Source: JABFXC01 sp045804265 (GTDB taxonomy: Bacteria > Gemmatimonadota > Gemmatimonadetes > Gemmatimonadales > Gemmatimonadaceae). Taken from it: a DNA stretch of 64,000 bases. The translations under genes and the position numbers were made by a program. Under the pieces are notes generated by a model. The model did no database searches. It was not told where the DNA came from and saw only the letters and a program-made list of their open reading frames with translations. Shown here piece after piece: positions 8,986 to 17,561 of the stretch. Location of the stretch: NCBI GenBank assembly GCA_045804265.1, contig JBJMNK010000039.1, positions 96,204 to 160,203 on the forward strand, read 5' to 3'. Position 1 is the stretch's first letter. Every line of letters starts with the position of its first letter.

Positions 8986-9234
8986 ATGGCGCATCAAATC
9001 GCGACGGGCGACCAAGTCCGGATCGTGGCGCTGACCGGTTCAGCTGCCGACCATCTGATCGTCGTGACTGCGGAGCGGCCGCCGCGGATTGGAGACACCG
9101 GCATCGTGGTCAATATCGCCGATCGCCTGGGTGGGCGCGGACGCCATTACACAGTGGCCTTCACGCATCCCGATGCGCGACCGATCTGGCTGGCGGTCTT
9201 CGCGGCGCACGAACTGGAGGTGGTCGTCCCCTGA
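8986..9234 (+). CDS. Small hypothetical protein, SH3-like beta fold likely
   Basis: 82 residues from ATG 8986. Alternating beta strands (DQVRIVAL, HLIVVTAE, DTGIVVNIAD, HYTVAFTH, ELEVVV) with an RIGDTGIVV motif suggest a small barrel like those of KOW/SH3-type or DUF4926 proteins. The start lies 10 bp after a CGTTAGGC octamer. No function can be assigned, and no operon partner is evident. Confidence 0.55.
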   Translation: MAHQIATGDQVRIVALTGSAADHLIVVTAERPPRIGDTGIVVNIADRLGGRGRHYTVAFTHPDARPIWLAVFAAHELEVVVP

Positions 9235-9343
9235 CGGCCTTCGCGAGCTACTGTCTACATCCCGCCCGCGAAGAAACGTGACCGACGACGGCGGGAATCA
9301 TCGGTTACGGTTTCGTCGACCTCTAACCTGAACGGAGAGCGCA

Positions 9344-9940
9344 GTGTCCAAGGTTGTCGCACTCATGTCCATGTCGCTCGACGGCTACGTCGCCGACCGC
9401 AACGATGGCGTCGGCGAAGTGTTCGATTGGTACTTCAACTCGGGGCAGGTCGAATTCGACACCGGTGGGTCGGACCCCATGACCTTCAAGGTGTCGGCGC
9501 CGAGCGCCGAGCACCTGCGCGCGCTCTGGTTCGAGCTCGGCGCCGTGATCACCGGCCGACGCACCTTCGAGGTTGCTCAAGGCTGGGGCGGAAATCACGC
9601 CTGGGGGCCGGCATTCGTGCTCACCCACCAGATCCCCGCCGGATGGCCGCGCCCGGGCTCGACCGTCCACTTCGTGACCGACGGCATCGAGAGCGCGGTC
9701 GGGCAGGCGAAGGCCGCCGCCGGCGAGAAGTCGGTCGCGGTTCACGGCGCCGACACCATCCAGCAGCTCCTGAACGCCGGGCTCCTCGACGAAATCGCCG
9801 TCGACATCGCGGCGATATTTCTCGGCTCGGGCGTGCGGCTCTTCGACCGTCTCGCCGACACGCCAGCGGTTCTTGGCAACCCGACCGTAGTGCCTGGGGT
9901 CGGCGTTACGCACCTGCGCTACCCGGTGCGCAAGGCGTAG
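9344..9940 (+). CDS. Dihydrofolate reductase / RibD C-terminal family oxidoreductase
   Basis: 198 residues, GTG start with a GGAG Shine-Dalgarno 9 bp upstream. The N-terminal MSMSLDGYVADRNDGVGEVF and the central FVTDGIESAV plus VHGADTIQQLLNAGLLDEI are typical of the RibD_C/DHFR-like family: NAD(P)H-binding reductases that are mostly uncharacterised outside riboflavin and folate synthesis. A MarR regulator follows 103 bp downstream under its own promoter, so the two are probably separate units. Confidence 0.88.
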   Translation: MSKVVALMSMSLDGYVADRNDGVGEVFDWYFNSGQVEFDTGGSDPMTFKVSAPSAEHLRALWFELGAVITGRRTFEVAQGWGGNHAWGPAFVLTHQIPAGWPRPGSTVHFVTDGIESAVGQAKAAAGEKSVAVHGADTIQQLLNAGLLDEIAVDIAAIFLGSGVRLFDRLADTPAVLGNPTVVPGVGVTHLRYPVRKA

Positions 9941-10005
9941 CACTACCCGACATGCGGCGACAACGATCCACCTGTCAGAGCCGCGCACACCCTTCCTGCC
10001 GGCCC

Positions 10006-10044
10006 TTGACAGGCCGCCATATATAATTAGAATTCTAACTATAT
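10006..10044 (+). promoter_or_regulatory. marR promoter with overlapping 24-bp palindromic operator; likely leaderless start
   Basis: TTGACA at 10006-10011 and TAGAAT at 10028-10033 are 16 bp apart, a good sigma-70 promoter. The -10 box lies inside a near-perfect palindrome at 10021-10044 (half-site TAATTAG, 4-bp centre AATT, half-site CTAACTA, flanked by ATA/TAT). The ATG of the regulator is at 10043. Transcription would therefore start almost at the initiation codon, giving a leaderless message that its own product could block. Confidence 0.7.
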
Positions 10045-10537
10045 GAGCAGGCCCTCTGACAGGAAAATCGGCGGAGGCGAGTCGTCCGAAACCGAACTGG
10101 ATCGGGCGGCGACGCTGCAGCTGGTAGTCGCCCTCGGCCGGGCCATGCAGGCGATCGAGAAAGGGATTCGACCGCATCTGGCCGGTCATGGGCTCGCGAT
10201 GACCGAATTCGCGGTGCTCGAAGTGCTCTACCACAAGGGAGCATTGCCGCTCAGCGAGATCCGGGATCGGATCCTGGTGACCGGAGCCAGCACTACGTAC
10301 GTCGTCAACAAGCTCGAAGAACGCGGCCTGATGCGTCGTCGAGGATCGGGCGAGGACAAACGGGTAGTCTTCGGAGAGATCACATCGGCGGGTCGCAAGC
10401 TGATCGGCAACATGTTCCCTGCTCATGTGGAGCAACTGCGGCAGCTCATGGCGGGACTGTCACCGACGGAGAAACGCACGGCTGCTCAATTGATGCGCAA
10501 GCTTGTCCGGCAGGCGAGGACGATCCCCGTCGACTGA
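10043..10537 (+). CDS. MarR family transcriptional regulator
   Basis: 164 residues. It has a MarR winged-helix fold with LTQLVVALGRAMQAIEKG-like dimer helix, recognition region ILVTGASTTYVVNKLEERGLMRRR and wing SGEDKRVVFGEITSAGRKL. The start codon sits at the edge of a palindromic operator, and the same half-site spacing recurs 40 bp after the gene, ahead of the LLM oxidoreductase. Autorepression and control of the monooxygenase in response to a small ligand is therefore the natural model. The ligand is unknown. Confidence 0.93.
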   Translation: MSRPSDRKIGGGESSETELDRAATLQLVVALGRAMQAIEKGIRPHLAGHGLAMTEFAVLEVLYHKGALPLSEIRDRILVTGASTTYVVNKLEERGLMRRRGSGEDKRVVFGEITSAGRKLIGNMFPAHVEQLRQLMAGLSPTEKRTAAQLMRKLVRQARTIPVD

Positions 10538-10576
10538 TTCTCACCTGGTTCTCGAAGCGTTTACTCGTTGCCTTGA

Positions 10577-10594
10577 TAGTTAGAAAACTAAATA
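10577..10594 (+). promoter_or_regulatory. Second MarR-type operator, upstream of the LLM oxidoreductase
   Basis: TAGTTAG (10577-10583), four A's, CTAAATA (10588-10594). This is an 18-bp dyad with one mismatch and exactly the same 7-4-7 layout as the operator at 10021-10044. The surrounding sequence is otherwise GC-rich, so the AT-rich island is conspicuous. Confidence 0.65.
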
Positions 10595-10642
10595 GTGTTG
10601 GTGCCGCAGGCTCGCTACGCCCCAATCCCCAAGAGCTATCTC

Positions 10643-10729
10643 ATGACTCGCAATACGAGCGAAGTCACAATCGAGAACTCGGCCCTCCGCGGATACGGTA
10701 CCGCCAACCCTGCGGCAGTCGCCGCCTGA
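10643..10729 (+). CDS. Possible 28-residue leader or micro-protein
   Basis: ATG 10643 opens a 28-codon frame (MTRNTSEVTIENSALRGYGT then ANPAAVAA) between the MarR-type operator and the monooxygenase start. Codon third positions are GC-rich like the neighbours. No strong Shine-Dalgarno sequence is seen. It could be a real small protein of the monooxygenase operon, a leader peptide, or chance. Confidence 0.25.
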   Translation: MTRNTSEVTIENSALRGYGTANPAAVAA

Positions 10730-10753
10730 CGAATTCACTCGAGGATCTTTCAG

Positions 10754-11803
10754 ATGCAGATCGGAATCGACAGCTTCGCCGCGACCCACACCGAGCAAGG
10801 CCTGGCGCAGAGTCCCGCGCGGCGACTCAATGACCTCATCGAGCAGATCGCGTACGCCGACGAGGTAGGCCTCGACTCCTTCGGAATCGGTGAGCATCAC
10901 CGGAAGGATTATCTCGACTCCGCGCCACCCGTCATCCTTGGTGCGGCTGCTGCGCGCACCAGACGGATCCGGCTGACCAGCGCGGTCTCCGTGCTGAGCG
11001 CGATCGATCCTGTTCGACTGTTCCAGCAATTCGCGACCCTCGACCTGCTCTCGAATGGCCGCGCAGAAATCGTTGCGGGACGTGGCTCGTTCGTCGACGC
11101 CTTCCCGCTCTTCGGCCTGCGGCTGGAGGACTACGATGCGCTGTTCGAGGAGCACCTCGACCTGCTTCTCACGCTTCGGGAGCAGGAAAACGTCACCTGG
11201 TCGGGGCGGTTCCGCCCACCGCTCACTGGTCAGGGCGTGTTCCCCCGACCCGTGCAGCAGCCGTTGCCGGTCTGGCTCGGCGTCGGCGGGACGCCCAAGT
11301 CGTTCGAGCGCGCCGGCGCGCTCGGACTTCCGCTCATGGTGGCGATCATCGGCGGGGAGACGCGGCGGTTCCGGCCGCTGATCGACCTTTACTACGAGAC
11401 CGCGGAACGCTTCGGCCACTCCCTCGAGATGCTCAAGGTGGGCGTCCACTCGATGGGTTACGTCGCCGCGTCGAAGAAGCAGGCTGCGGACGAATTCTTT
11501 CCCGGCTATGCCGCGGCGATCGCGAGCGTTGCCCGGGAGCGAGGCTGGGGGTCCGTGACGCGTGCCCAGTTCGATGCGCAACTCGGACCGCAGGGCGCAC
11601 TACTGATCGGCGAACCGGAAGAGGTGACGGAAAAGATCCTCCGTCATAGTGAGTCGCTGCGTGGCATTGCCCGGGTGACGTTCCAGATGAACGTGGCCTC
11701 GCTACCTCAGGCGAAGCTGATGCGCGCGATCGAAATGCTCGGCACGCAGGTCGCACCGGTGCTGCACAAGGAGGCTGCGAGCGGCGCACTGCAGACGCTT
11801 TGA
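10754..11803 (+). CDS. LLM-class flavin-dependent oxidoreductase (luciferase-like monooxygenase)
   Basis: 349 residues. A bacterial luciferase-like TIM barrel: GIDSFAA at strand 1, IAYADEVGLDSFGIGEHH, the conserved LTSAVSVLSAIDPVRLFQQFATLDLLSNGRAEIVAGRG block (read in pieces) and PVWLGVGGTPKSFERAG. The family uses FMNH2 or F420 with O2. The presence of the SNGRAEIVAGRGS type segment suggests the FMN-dependent group with unknown substrate. ATG 10754 is preceded by GGATCTTTCAG. It probably forms the target of the adjacent MarR repressor. Confidence 0.92.
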   Translation: MQIGIDSFAATHTEQGLAQSPARRLNDLIEQIAYADEVGLDSFGIGEHHRKDYLDSAPPVILGAAAARTRRIRLTSAVSVLSAIDPVRLFQQFATLDLLSNGRAEIVAGRGSFVDAFPLFGLRLEDYDALFEEHLDLLLTLREQENVTWSGRFRPPLTGQGVFPRPVQQPLPVWLGVGGTPKSFERAGALGLPLMVAIIGGETRRFRPLIDLYYETAERFGHSLEMLKVGVHSMGYVAASKKQAADEFFPGYAAAIASVARERGWGSVTRAQFDAQLGPQGALLIGEPEEVTEKILRHSESLRGIARVTFQMNVASLPQAKLMRAIEMLGTQVAPVLHKEAASGALQTL

Positions 11804-12030
11804 GGGTGGGTGCGCTGCCGTGTGGCGGGCTCAACGCGGCGCCTAACGGTGCCGACGCAGCGGAAGCGCCACATCGCGGCTTACCACGCTTGCGCGCGCG
11901 CGGCGCACTTCACAGCTTCGCTCTGGTCGAGCCAGAGCTCGTCCCGGCGCGCGCGAGCGAGATTTACGTCATGTCCGCGGCCGCCCATCGGCCGAGGCGG
12001 GGCCGTTCGTCATTGGTGGCGCGGTCGAGC

Positions 12031-12109
12031 GGTAAGCAGCACCATGCACTAAGCGGACGGCGTCGAGGTGGCGCCGTCCGCTTACTGTTTGCCGCTTATC
12101 GCTTACAGC
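12031..12109. repeat. Heptad-periodic palindromic repeat, copy A
   Basis: The 318-bp space between two convergent genes (11804-12121) contains this element and one octamer (11841), and nothing else I can recognise. The right arm at 12073-12107 reads as five consecutive 7-mers: GCCGTCC, GCTTACT, GTTTGCC, GCTTATC, GCTTACA. The left arm carries the complementary words GGTAAGC, ACTAAGC and GGACGGC. The inner 13-bp stem (12050-12062 with 12072-12084) is perfect. The same words recur in copies B to F. Confidence 0.8.
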
Positions 12110-12121
12110 AAACGAGCGGCG

Positions 12122-13969
12122 CTACCAGCGGGGGTCGTTGCCGAGCAGCACTTCGATCTCGGCGACGGGAATCGGGCGGGAAAAGAGATACCCCTGCGCC
12201 GAGGAGCAGCCCATCTCGCGAAGGGTGGCGAGCTGGTCCTCGTTCTCGACGCCTTCGGCGATCGCGGCGACCCCGATGTTCACCGCGAGGTCGCGTACGG
12301 TGTGCACCAGCTGCCGATAGAGCGGCCCGCTGTCCATCTGCATCACGAAGCTCCGGTCGATCTTGATGCCGTCGAGCGGGAGCTGGTGCAGGTAGCCAAG
12401 CGACGAATAGCCGGTACCGAAGTCGTCGAGATAGATCTGGATGCCTAACGCGCGGAGCTCGGTCAGCAGCTCCCGCGTGCGAGCCGGCTCGGCGATGGCG
12501 AAGCTCTCGGTGATCTCGAGCTTGAGCGTGTGCGGGTCGAGCCCCGACGCGGACACCGTCCCGGCGACCGTGGTGACGAAGTTCGGTTGCGCGAACTGCC
12601 GCGGCGAGAGGTTGACGCTGATCGCCAGCGGCGCGGTGCGCGGGAAGCGCTCCTGCCACCCGACCATGTCGGCGCAGGCACGGGCGAGCACCCACTGCCC
12701 GATCGGGACGATCAGCCCCGTTTCCTCGGCGAGCGGGATGAAATCGAGCGGCGGGATCAGTCCCCGGTGCGGATGACGCCAGCGAAGCAGTGCCTCGAGC
12801 TCGGTGATGCGTCCCGTCTCGAGCGTCACGAGCGGCTGGTAGTAGATCTCGAACTCGTTCCGCTCGACGGCGTGGCGGAGGTCGGTCTCCATGCGCAGCC
12901 TGGCAAGCGCGCGCGCGTGCATCGCGCTGTCGAACATCTCGTGACGATTGCGGCCCGCGCCCTTCGCGCGGGACATCGCGATCCCGGCTTCCTGGAGCAT
13001 CTTCGCCGGGGTGGTGAGTCCGGACGAGCTGAGGACGATGCCGATGCTGGCGGAGGTGTAGACTTCGCCTTCGCTCGTCTCGATCGGGGTCGCGATCGCC
13101 TGCTGCATGCGTTCGGCGACGCGGCTGCCGTCGCTGTCGTCGGACAGGCTCTCGAGGAGAATCGCGAACTCGTCGCCGCCATTGCGGGCGATCATGTCCT
13201 CACCGCGCACGCACGACTCGAGACGTCGAGCTATGACGGTGAGGACTTCATTGCCGGCCTCACGCCCCAGGCTGTTGTTGATCGACTGGAAGCGATCGAG
13301 GTCGAGCGCGAGGACGGCGAAGCGGAATTCCGGATGACGTCGGCCGCGCTCCAGCGCGTGGGCAAGACGATCGAGGAAGAGCGAGCTGTTTGGCACCCCG
13401 GTCAGCGTGTCGCGCAACGCCTTTTCCTGGAGCTCTTCTTCCGCGATCAGATGGTCGGCGAGGTCCTGATGCAGCTCGAGATCGATCGCAAGCATTGCGG
13501 CGACGTCGCGAACGACGCTCTCCTCGGCGGCGCTCCATGGATGCGGCTCATCGACGACGACAAGCAGCGTGCCGACTGGCTGCCCGGCGGCGCGCGGAGT
13601 GCCAACGGTGTCGTCGCGCCGGACGAGTGGAACCGCGGCGTACGCTGCACCGCCGATGTCGCCGGCGGACTTGGCGAAGGAGCTGCCGTCCCCTGCCTTC
13701 GCACGGAGATCGGGGCAGAACGAGGTGTAGGCGTCGCTCGACGGGGGAAGCACGAAGAGCTGGATCGCAAGCTCACTGGCGGCTGCGCCGGCCGAGCTGG
13801 TGCGGCGCTGCTCAGCTTCGCCGGAACAGCGCGTCAATGCAGCCGCTATGACGCGGGTCGCGTGCTCGAGCGAGGCCTCCCAGAGCGCCGCCGCTTCGGG
13901 CGGGATGGGCCTTTGACCGGCAATGGTCTGGGCGTTCCCCGGAAGCTGGTCGGACGGGTGCGGAGGCAT
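12122..13969 (-). CDS. GAF-GGDEF-EAL cyclic-di-GMP signalling protein
   Basis: 615 residues. An N-terminal helix and GAF-like sensory region (1-190) are followed by a GGDEF domain with LTGVPNSSLFLDRL and an intact NGGDEF site, then an EAL domain. The EAL domain has ELEALLRWRHP, SVNLSPRQF, LEITES, DDFGTGYSS and KIDRSF, which are the phosphodiesterase metal and substrate residues. Both halves look competent, so it may make or degrade cyclic di-GMP depending on the GAF state. No membrane segment or signal peptide is seen, so it is cytoplasmic. The gene ends 12 bp from repeat copy A. Confidence 0.93.
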   Translation of the reverse strand: MPPHPSDQLPGNAQTIAGQRPIPPEAAALWEASLEHATRVIAAALTRCSGEAEQRRTSSAGAAASELAIQLFVLPPSSDAYTSFCPDLRAKAGDGSSFAKSAGDIGGAAYAAVPLVRRDDTVGTPRAAGQPVGTLLVVVDEPHPWSAAEESVVRDVAAMLAIDLELHQDLADHLIAEEELQEKALRDTLTGVPNSSLFLDRLAHALERGRRHPEFRFAVLALDLDRFQSINNSLGREAGNEVLTVIARRLESCVRGEDMIARNGGDEFAILLESLSDDSDGSRVAERMQQAIATPIETSEGEVYTSASIGIVLSSSGLTTPAKMLQEAGIAMSRAKGAGRNRHEMFDSAMHARALARLRMETDLRHAVERNEFEIYYQPLVTLETGRITELEALLRWRHPHRGLIPPLDFIPLAEETGLIVPIGQWVLARACADMVGWQERFPRTAPLAISVNLSPRQFAQPNFVTTVAGTVSASGLDPHTLKLEITESFAIAEPARTRELLTELRALGIQIYLDDFGTGYSSLGYLHQLPLDGIKIDRSFVMQMDSGPLYRQLVHTVRDLAVNIGVAAIAEGVENEDQLATLREMGCSSAQGYLFSRPIPVAEIEVLLGNDPRW

Positions 13970-14045
13970 CGTCGATAGACGAGTGATCCGCCCCGAAGGC
14001 CACAGATTTCGGTGACCTGCGCCGCTTCTTCGGGTCCTGAAGCGG

Positions 14046-14264
14046 TCAGACGGTCCAGCTGAGGGCGAAGAGTGCCTCGGCGGATAGCTCGCGCCACTCC
14101 CTGGGGTAGCTGCGAACGCGCCGGATCACACCGTCGGACTCGAAGACGAGGGTGTTGGCGCCACGCCGGTCGTATACCGCTGGACCGAGCTCGTAGACGC
14201 GCCACTCTTCGTGATCGATCGTGATGACCCGGGCGTTGGTGGCCCCTGTTTCATTCGTGGTCAT
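14046..14264 (-). CDS. Small hypothetical protein (72 aa)
   Basis: From ATG 14264 (MTTNETGATN). The sequence VITIDHEEWRVYELGPAVYD followed by TLVFESDGVIRRVRSYP looks like a compact beta-alpha protein, ending ELSAEALFALSWTV. Conserved-looking aromatic and charged positions and normal GC3 support a real gene. I cannot name a family. It lies between the cyclic-di-GMP protein and the DNA glycosylase, all on the minus strand but with gaps of 75 and 112 bp. Confidence 0.6.
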   Translation of the reverse strand: MTTNETGATNARVITIDHEEWRVYELGPAVYDRRGANTLVFESDGVIRRVRSYPREWRELSAEALFALSWTV

Positions 14265-14376
14265 CGTGATGCCGGTCCGGCGGCGATTGCATTGAGGGGA
14301 GTGCACGACGCGCGCGTGCCGACCTCGCAAGAGCCCGGCCAGATGCTGATCGACCAGCCCGAACGGGACGATTACT

Positions 14377-15261
14377 TCAATCCAGTTCGTCGATCGAACG
14401 TGGCCAGTCCTGCTTGAGGAGTCGCGAGAGTGCGCGGTCGGCGAGAAGGCGTCCTCCGGTCTGGCACCGCGCGCAGTAGTTCGTCTCGTTGGTGGCGTAG
14501 CGGATGCGCTGGACGGGCGAGCCGCACACGGGACACGGACGCCCGTAGCGGCCGTGTACCGCCATCTCATCGCGAAAGGCAGTGACTTCCTCGGGGAAGC
14601 CCTCACCGACCTGTGCGCGGAGCCGCTCGGTCCACTCGCGAAGGACAGCGACCGTCGTGTCATGAAGCCGTCGCAGCTGCTCCTGATCGAGCTTCGATGT
14701 GAGCATGAGTGGCGACAGCCGTGCTCGATGCAGGATCTCGTCGGAGTATGCGTTGCCGATGCCGCTGAAGAGGCGAGGATCGGTGAGCGCGCGCTTGAGG
14801 GTGTGATTCTCCGACTTCAGTCTCTCGGCGAAGCGCTCGACGGTGGAGTCCATCACCTCGAGACCACCGCGATCGAACGCATCGAGCGCACGCACACCGG
14901 CGACGATGTGCATCGACGCGCGACGCGTCGACCCGGCCTCGGTGAAGAAGAGGGTGCCGTTGGGGAAGACGAACGCTGCGAGCGCGATCTTTCCTGGCGG
15001 CTTCTTTCCCGGCGGACGCCAGCGGAGGCGGCCGGCGATCATCAGGTGCATCACGACGAATAGCTGGCCCTCGAACCCGATGGCGATGCGCTTCCCGATG
15101 CGGAGGACCTGCTCGACGCGACGGCCGGTGAGATCAGTCGGTGTCGGCGCGACCGACCGGAGGATGAATACATTCCGGACGTCGAGCTCCTGCAGCGGCT
15201 GTCCGACGATGAGTGCGGCCAGCCGTTCGACGTAGACGGTAATGTCGGGAAGCTCGGGCAT
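14377..15261 (-). CDS. Fpg/Nei family DNA glycosylase
   Basis: 294 residues. It begins MPELPDITVYVERL, with the catalytic Pro2 (Schiff-base nucleophile) and Glu3. A helix-two-turn-helix follows (GIGNAYSDEILHRARLSP), and the protein closes with a CxxC-x16-CxxC zinc finger (CPVCG and NYCARCQTGGR). These enzymes excise oxidised bases such as 8-oxoguanine or oxidised pyrimidines by glycosylase/beta-delta lyase action. Asp instead of Glu after PELP sets it slightly apart from canonical MutM, so I leave the choice between Fpg and Nei open. Confidence 0.92.
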   Translation of the reverse strand: MPELPDITVYVERLAALIVGQPLQELDVRNVFILRSVAPTPTDLTGRRVEQVLRIGKRIAIGFEGQLFVVMHLMIAGRLRWRPPGKKPPGKIALAAFVFPNGTLFFTEAGSTRRASMHIVAGVRALDAFDRGGLEVMDSTVERFAERLKSENHTLKRALTDPRLFSGIGNAYSDEILHRARLSPLMLTSKLDQEQLRRLHDTTVAVLREWTERLRAQVGEGFPEEVTAFRDEMAVHGRYGRPCPVCGSPVQRIRYATNETNYCARCQTGGRLLADRALSRLLKQDWPRSIDELD

Positions 15262-15311
15262 GCATGCGCCGGGATGCGATTGCGATGTCGTGGACAGCGA
15301 GGGACGCGCCG

Positions 15312-17561
15312 TTAGGCAGGCGCGTCAGGTAATGCCCGGGCCCGTCCCGGGGGGCCGTGGTCGCGACGAAGTGTAAGCGTGAAGGTCGAGCCTTCGCCCT
15401 CAGTGCTCTCGACCTCGAGCGCGCCGCCCATCGCGGTGGCGAGCGCGCGCGAAATCGACAGGCCGAGTCCCGCCCCGGCGCGCGGATTCCGGAGCGAGCG
15501 ACCGAGCTGCGTGAAGGGGAGGAAGATCGCATCGAGCTTGTCGGCCGGGATGCCGACGCCGGAGTCGGCGACGCTGATGCGCACATGCTCATCGTCGGCG
15601 ACAGCCGAGAGGATGACGCGTCCGCCGGCGGGCGTAGCCTTGATCGCGTTGGCGAGCAGGTTCGCCCCGACCTGCACGATGCGGTCGCGGTCACCGCGCG
15701 CGCGAAGCGCGGGGTCGCACTGCTCGTACAGGAAGTGCACCCCTTTGGAGGTGACCTGGGGAATGATCATCGCCTCGAGCGAGCGGAGCGTCTCGTCGAC
15801 CGCAACTGGAGCGTCATCCACCTCCAGATGCCCGGCTTCGACGCGCGCGAATGACAGCACGTCCTCGATGAGGAGGAGCAGGTGCTGCTGGTTGCGGCGG
15901 ATGCGATCGAGGTCGGCGCGTTGCGCATCGGTGATCGGCCCGCGCAGTCCCATGTCGAGCAGCTCGACATAGCCGCCAATCCCGTTCAGCGGTGTGCGCA
16001 GCTCGTGACTCATCGCGGCGAGGAAGTCACCCTTGGCGCGATTGGCCTGCTCGGCTTCAGTGCGTGCGCGACGCTCCTCCTCGTAGAGGCGTGCGCGTTC
16101 GATCGCCTGCCCGCACTGTTGCGAGAGGACATCGAGAAAGGCGATGTCGTCGGGCGAGAAGGCGTGCTCCTCGGTCCAGTTGAAGCCGAGTGCGCCGATG
16201 ATCCGTCCATCGGCGCGGAGCGGAAACGCGGCCATCGAGCCGCTGCCGTTCTCGCTGCGGAGGTCAACGAGCTGCGGGTATCGCGCCGCCCGCGCGCTGG
16301 CCGACGGCAACAGCACCGGCTCGCCGGTGCGCACGACGTCGCAGAGTGGGAACTGCGTCTCGATCGGGATGAAGCGATAGCGCTCGAGCACCGCCGGCGG
16401 ATAACCGGCGGCGCCGACGACCTCCAGCGCGTCCTGCTCGTGATCGAGCAACGCGAGCGCGAAGCGCGGTGCGCCGAGCGGAGGGAGCGCCGAGCGAATG
16501 ATGACGTCGGCAACTTCGCCGGGGGTGATCGCGCCGGAGAGCTCGCCGGTGCCGCGTTGCAGCGCGGCGAGGCGCTCAGCGGTCCGTTCGGCGGCACGCC
16601 GCGCATCGCGCTCGGAATCGTACAGTCGTGCGCGCTCGAGTGCCTGAGCGCACTGTTGGCCGAACGACTCGAGCAGCGCGCGATCGGCGGCCGTGAACTC
16701 GCGCCGTTCGGGGAAGCCGAGGATGAAGACGCCTAACGTCGTCCCACTCTGGATCAGCGGCAGCGTCGCCCAGGATTCGGCGGGCGCGACGTCGAGAAAA
16801 TCGGTGACGTCGTTGTAGCGGCGAGCCACGGCCGCGCTGTCGCTGAAATAGATGGGAGCGCGCGTCCGTGTCGCCTCGGCGCCTGGTCGATCAGCGCTGA
16901 TCGGGATTCGCCGATAGGAGTCGAGCGCCGCGCCGATCACGCCGTGATGCCCCGTGAGGTCGAGCCACTCAGCGTCAGGCGCGAGCAGATAGACGAGACC
17001 GACGGACGCGCCGAGTGCGCGAACGCTCTCGGCGAGGGTGATGCTCGCGACCTCGTCGGCGGTGAGCGCGCGAGCGAAGGCCGCCGTGACCGACTGAAGG
17101 AGCGTGGTACGGTCGACGGCGTCGCGCAGCGCCAGCTCGGCGGTCATCCGCGCGGTGATGTCGACGTGCGTCAGGACAACATGCGTGACGGTCCCGTCGA
17201 CGTCGCGGATCGGATGGAAGTGCGCTTCCGTCCAGATCGTGCGGCCCTTGCCAGTGGCCGAAGCCTCGGCCATCGAATAGCGCACGGGTGGAGTCATCAC
17301 CGCCTCGCCGGCGAAGGCGCGGCGAATGGCGGGAATGATCCCCTGCTTCTCGAGCTGCGGGTCGGTGAGGACGGTGTACCCCGGCGGCACGTCCTCGAGG
17401 CGCGCTCCCCAGAGCGCGGTGAATGCGGCATTGAGCGCGACGGGATGACCGCTCGCGTCATAGAGGACGCTGCTGAACGGCGACTGGTCGAACAGCGCCT
17501 GCGCGAGGCCCGGGGCACTGCTGCCTAACGCTGGCGCCGCGGCACCCTCACTCCGGCTCAA
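15312..17561 (-). CDS. PAS-GAF-GAF sensor histidine kinase
   Basis: 749 residues, no membrane segment. PAS at about 20-145, GAF at 150-312, GAF at 330-495, HisKA with phospho-acceptor His519 in AAMSHELRTPLNG, and an HATPase_c domain to the end (AGLGLSISRALATAMGG). Its stop codon (TAA, 15312-15314) is supplied by a CGTTAGGC octamer. The start overlaps the stop of the upstream kinase gene by 4 bp (ATGA), so the two kinases are translationally coupled and probably act on the same response. No receiver domain is present in either. Confidence 0.93.
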   Translation of the reverse strand: MSRSEGAAAPALGSSAPGLAQALFDQSPFSSVLYDASGHPVALNAAFTALWGARLEDVPPGYTVLTDPQLEKQGIIPAIRRAFAGEAVMTPPVRYSMAEASATGKGRTIWTEAHFHPIRDVDGTVTHVVLTHVDITARMTAELALRDAVDRTTLLQSVTAAFARALTADEVASITLAESVRALGASVGLVYLLAPDAEWLDLTGHHGVIGAALDSYRRIPISADRPGAEATRTRAPIYFSDSAAVARRYNDVTDFLDVAPAESWATLPLIQSGTTLGVFILGFPERREFTAADRALLESFGQQCAQALERARLYDSERDARRAAERTAERLAALQRGTGELSGAITPGEVADVIIRSALPPLGAPRFALALLDHEQDALEVVGAAGYPPAVLERYRFIPIETQFPLCDVVRTGEPVLLPSASARAARYPQLVDLRSENGSGSMAAFPLRADGRIIGALGFNWTEEHAFSPDDIAFLDVLSQQCGQAIERARLYEEERRARTEAEQANRAKGDFLAAMSHELRTPLNGIGGYVELLDMGLRGPITDAQRADLDRIRRNQQHLLLLIEDVLSFARVEAGHLEVDDAPVAVDETLRSLEAMIIPQVTSKGVHFLYEQCDPALRARGDRDRIVQVGANLLANAIKATPAGGRVILSAVADDEHVRISVADSGVGIPADKLDAIFLPFTQLGRSLRNPRAGAGLGLSISRALATAMGGALEVESTEGEGSTFTLTLRRDHGPPGRARALPDAPA

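Noticed and set aside
10006..10027. TTGACA paired with TATAAT (10022-10027) as the marR promoter
   Set aside because: The spacer is only 10 bp. TAGAAT at 10028 gives 16 bp and fits better.
12530..13978. 482-codon plus-strand frame opposite the GAF-GGDEF-EAL gene, and similar long antisense frames elsewhere (15882-16736, 18470-19498, 29634-31307)
   Set aside because: They mirror real genes with complete domains, are Arg/Glu/Asp-rich without domain patterns, and are expected in high-GC DNA.
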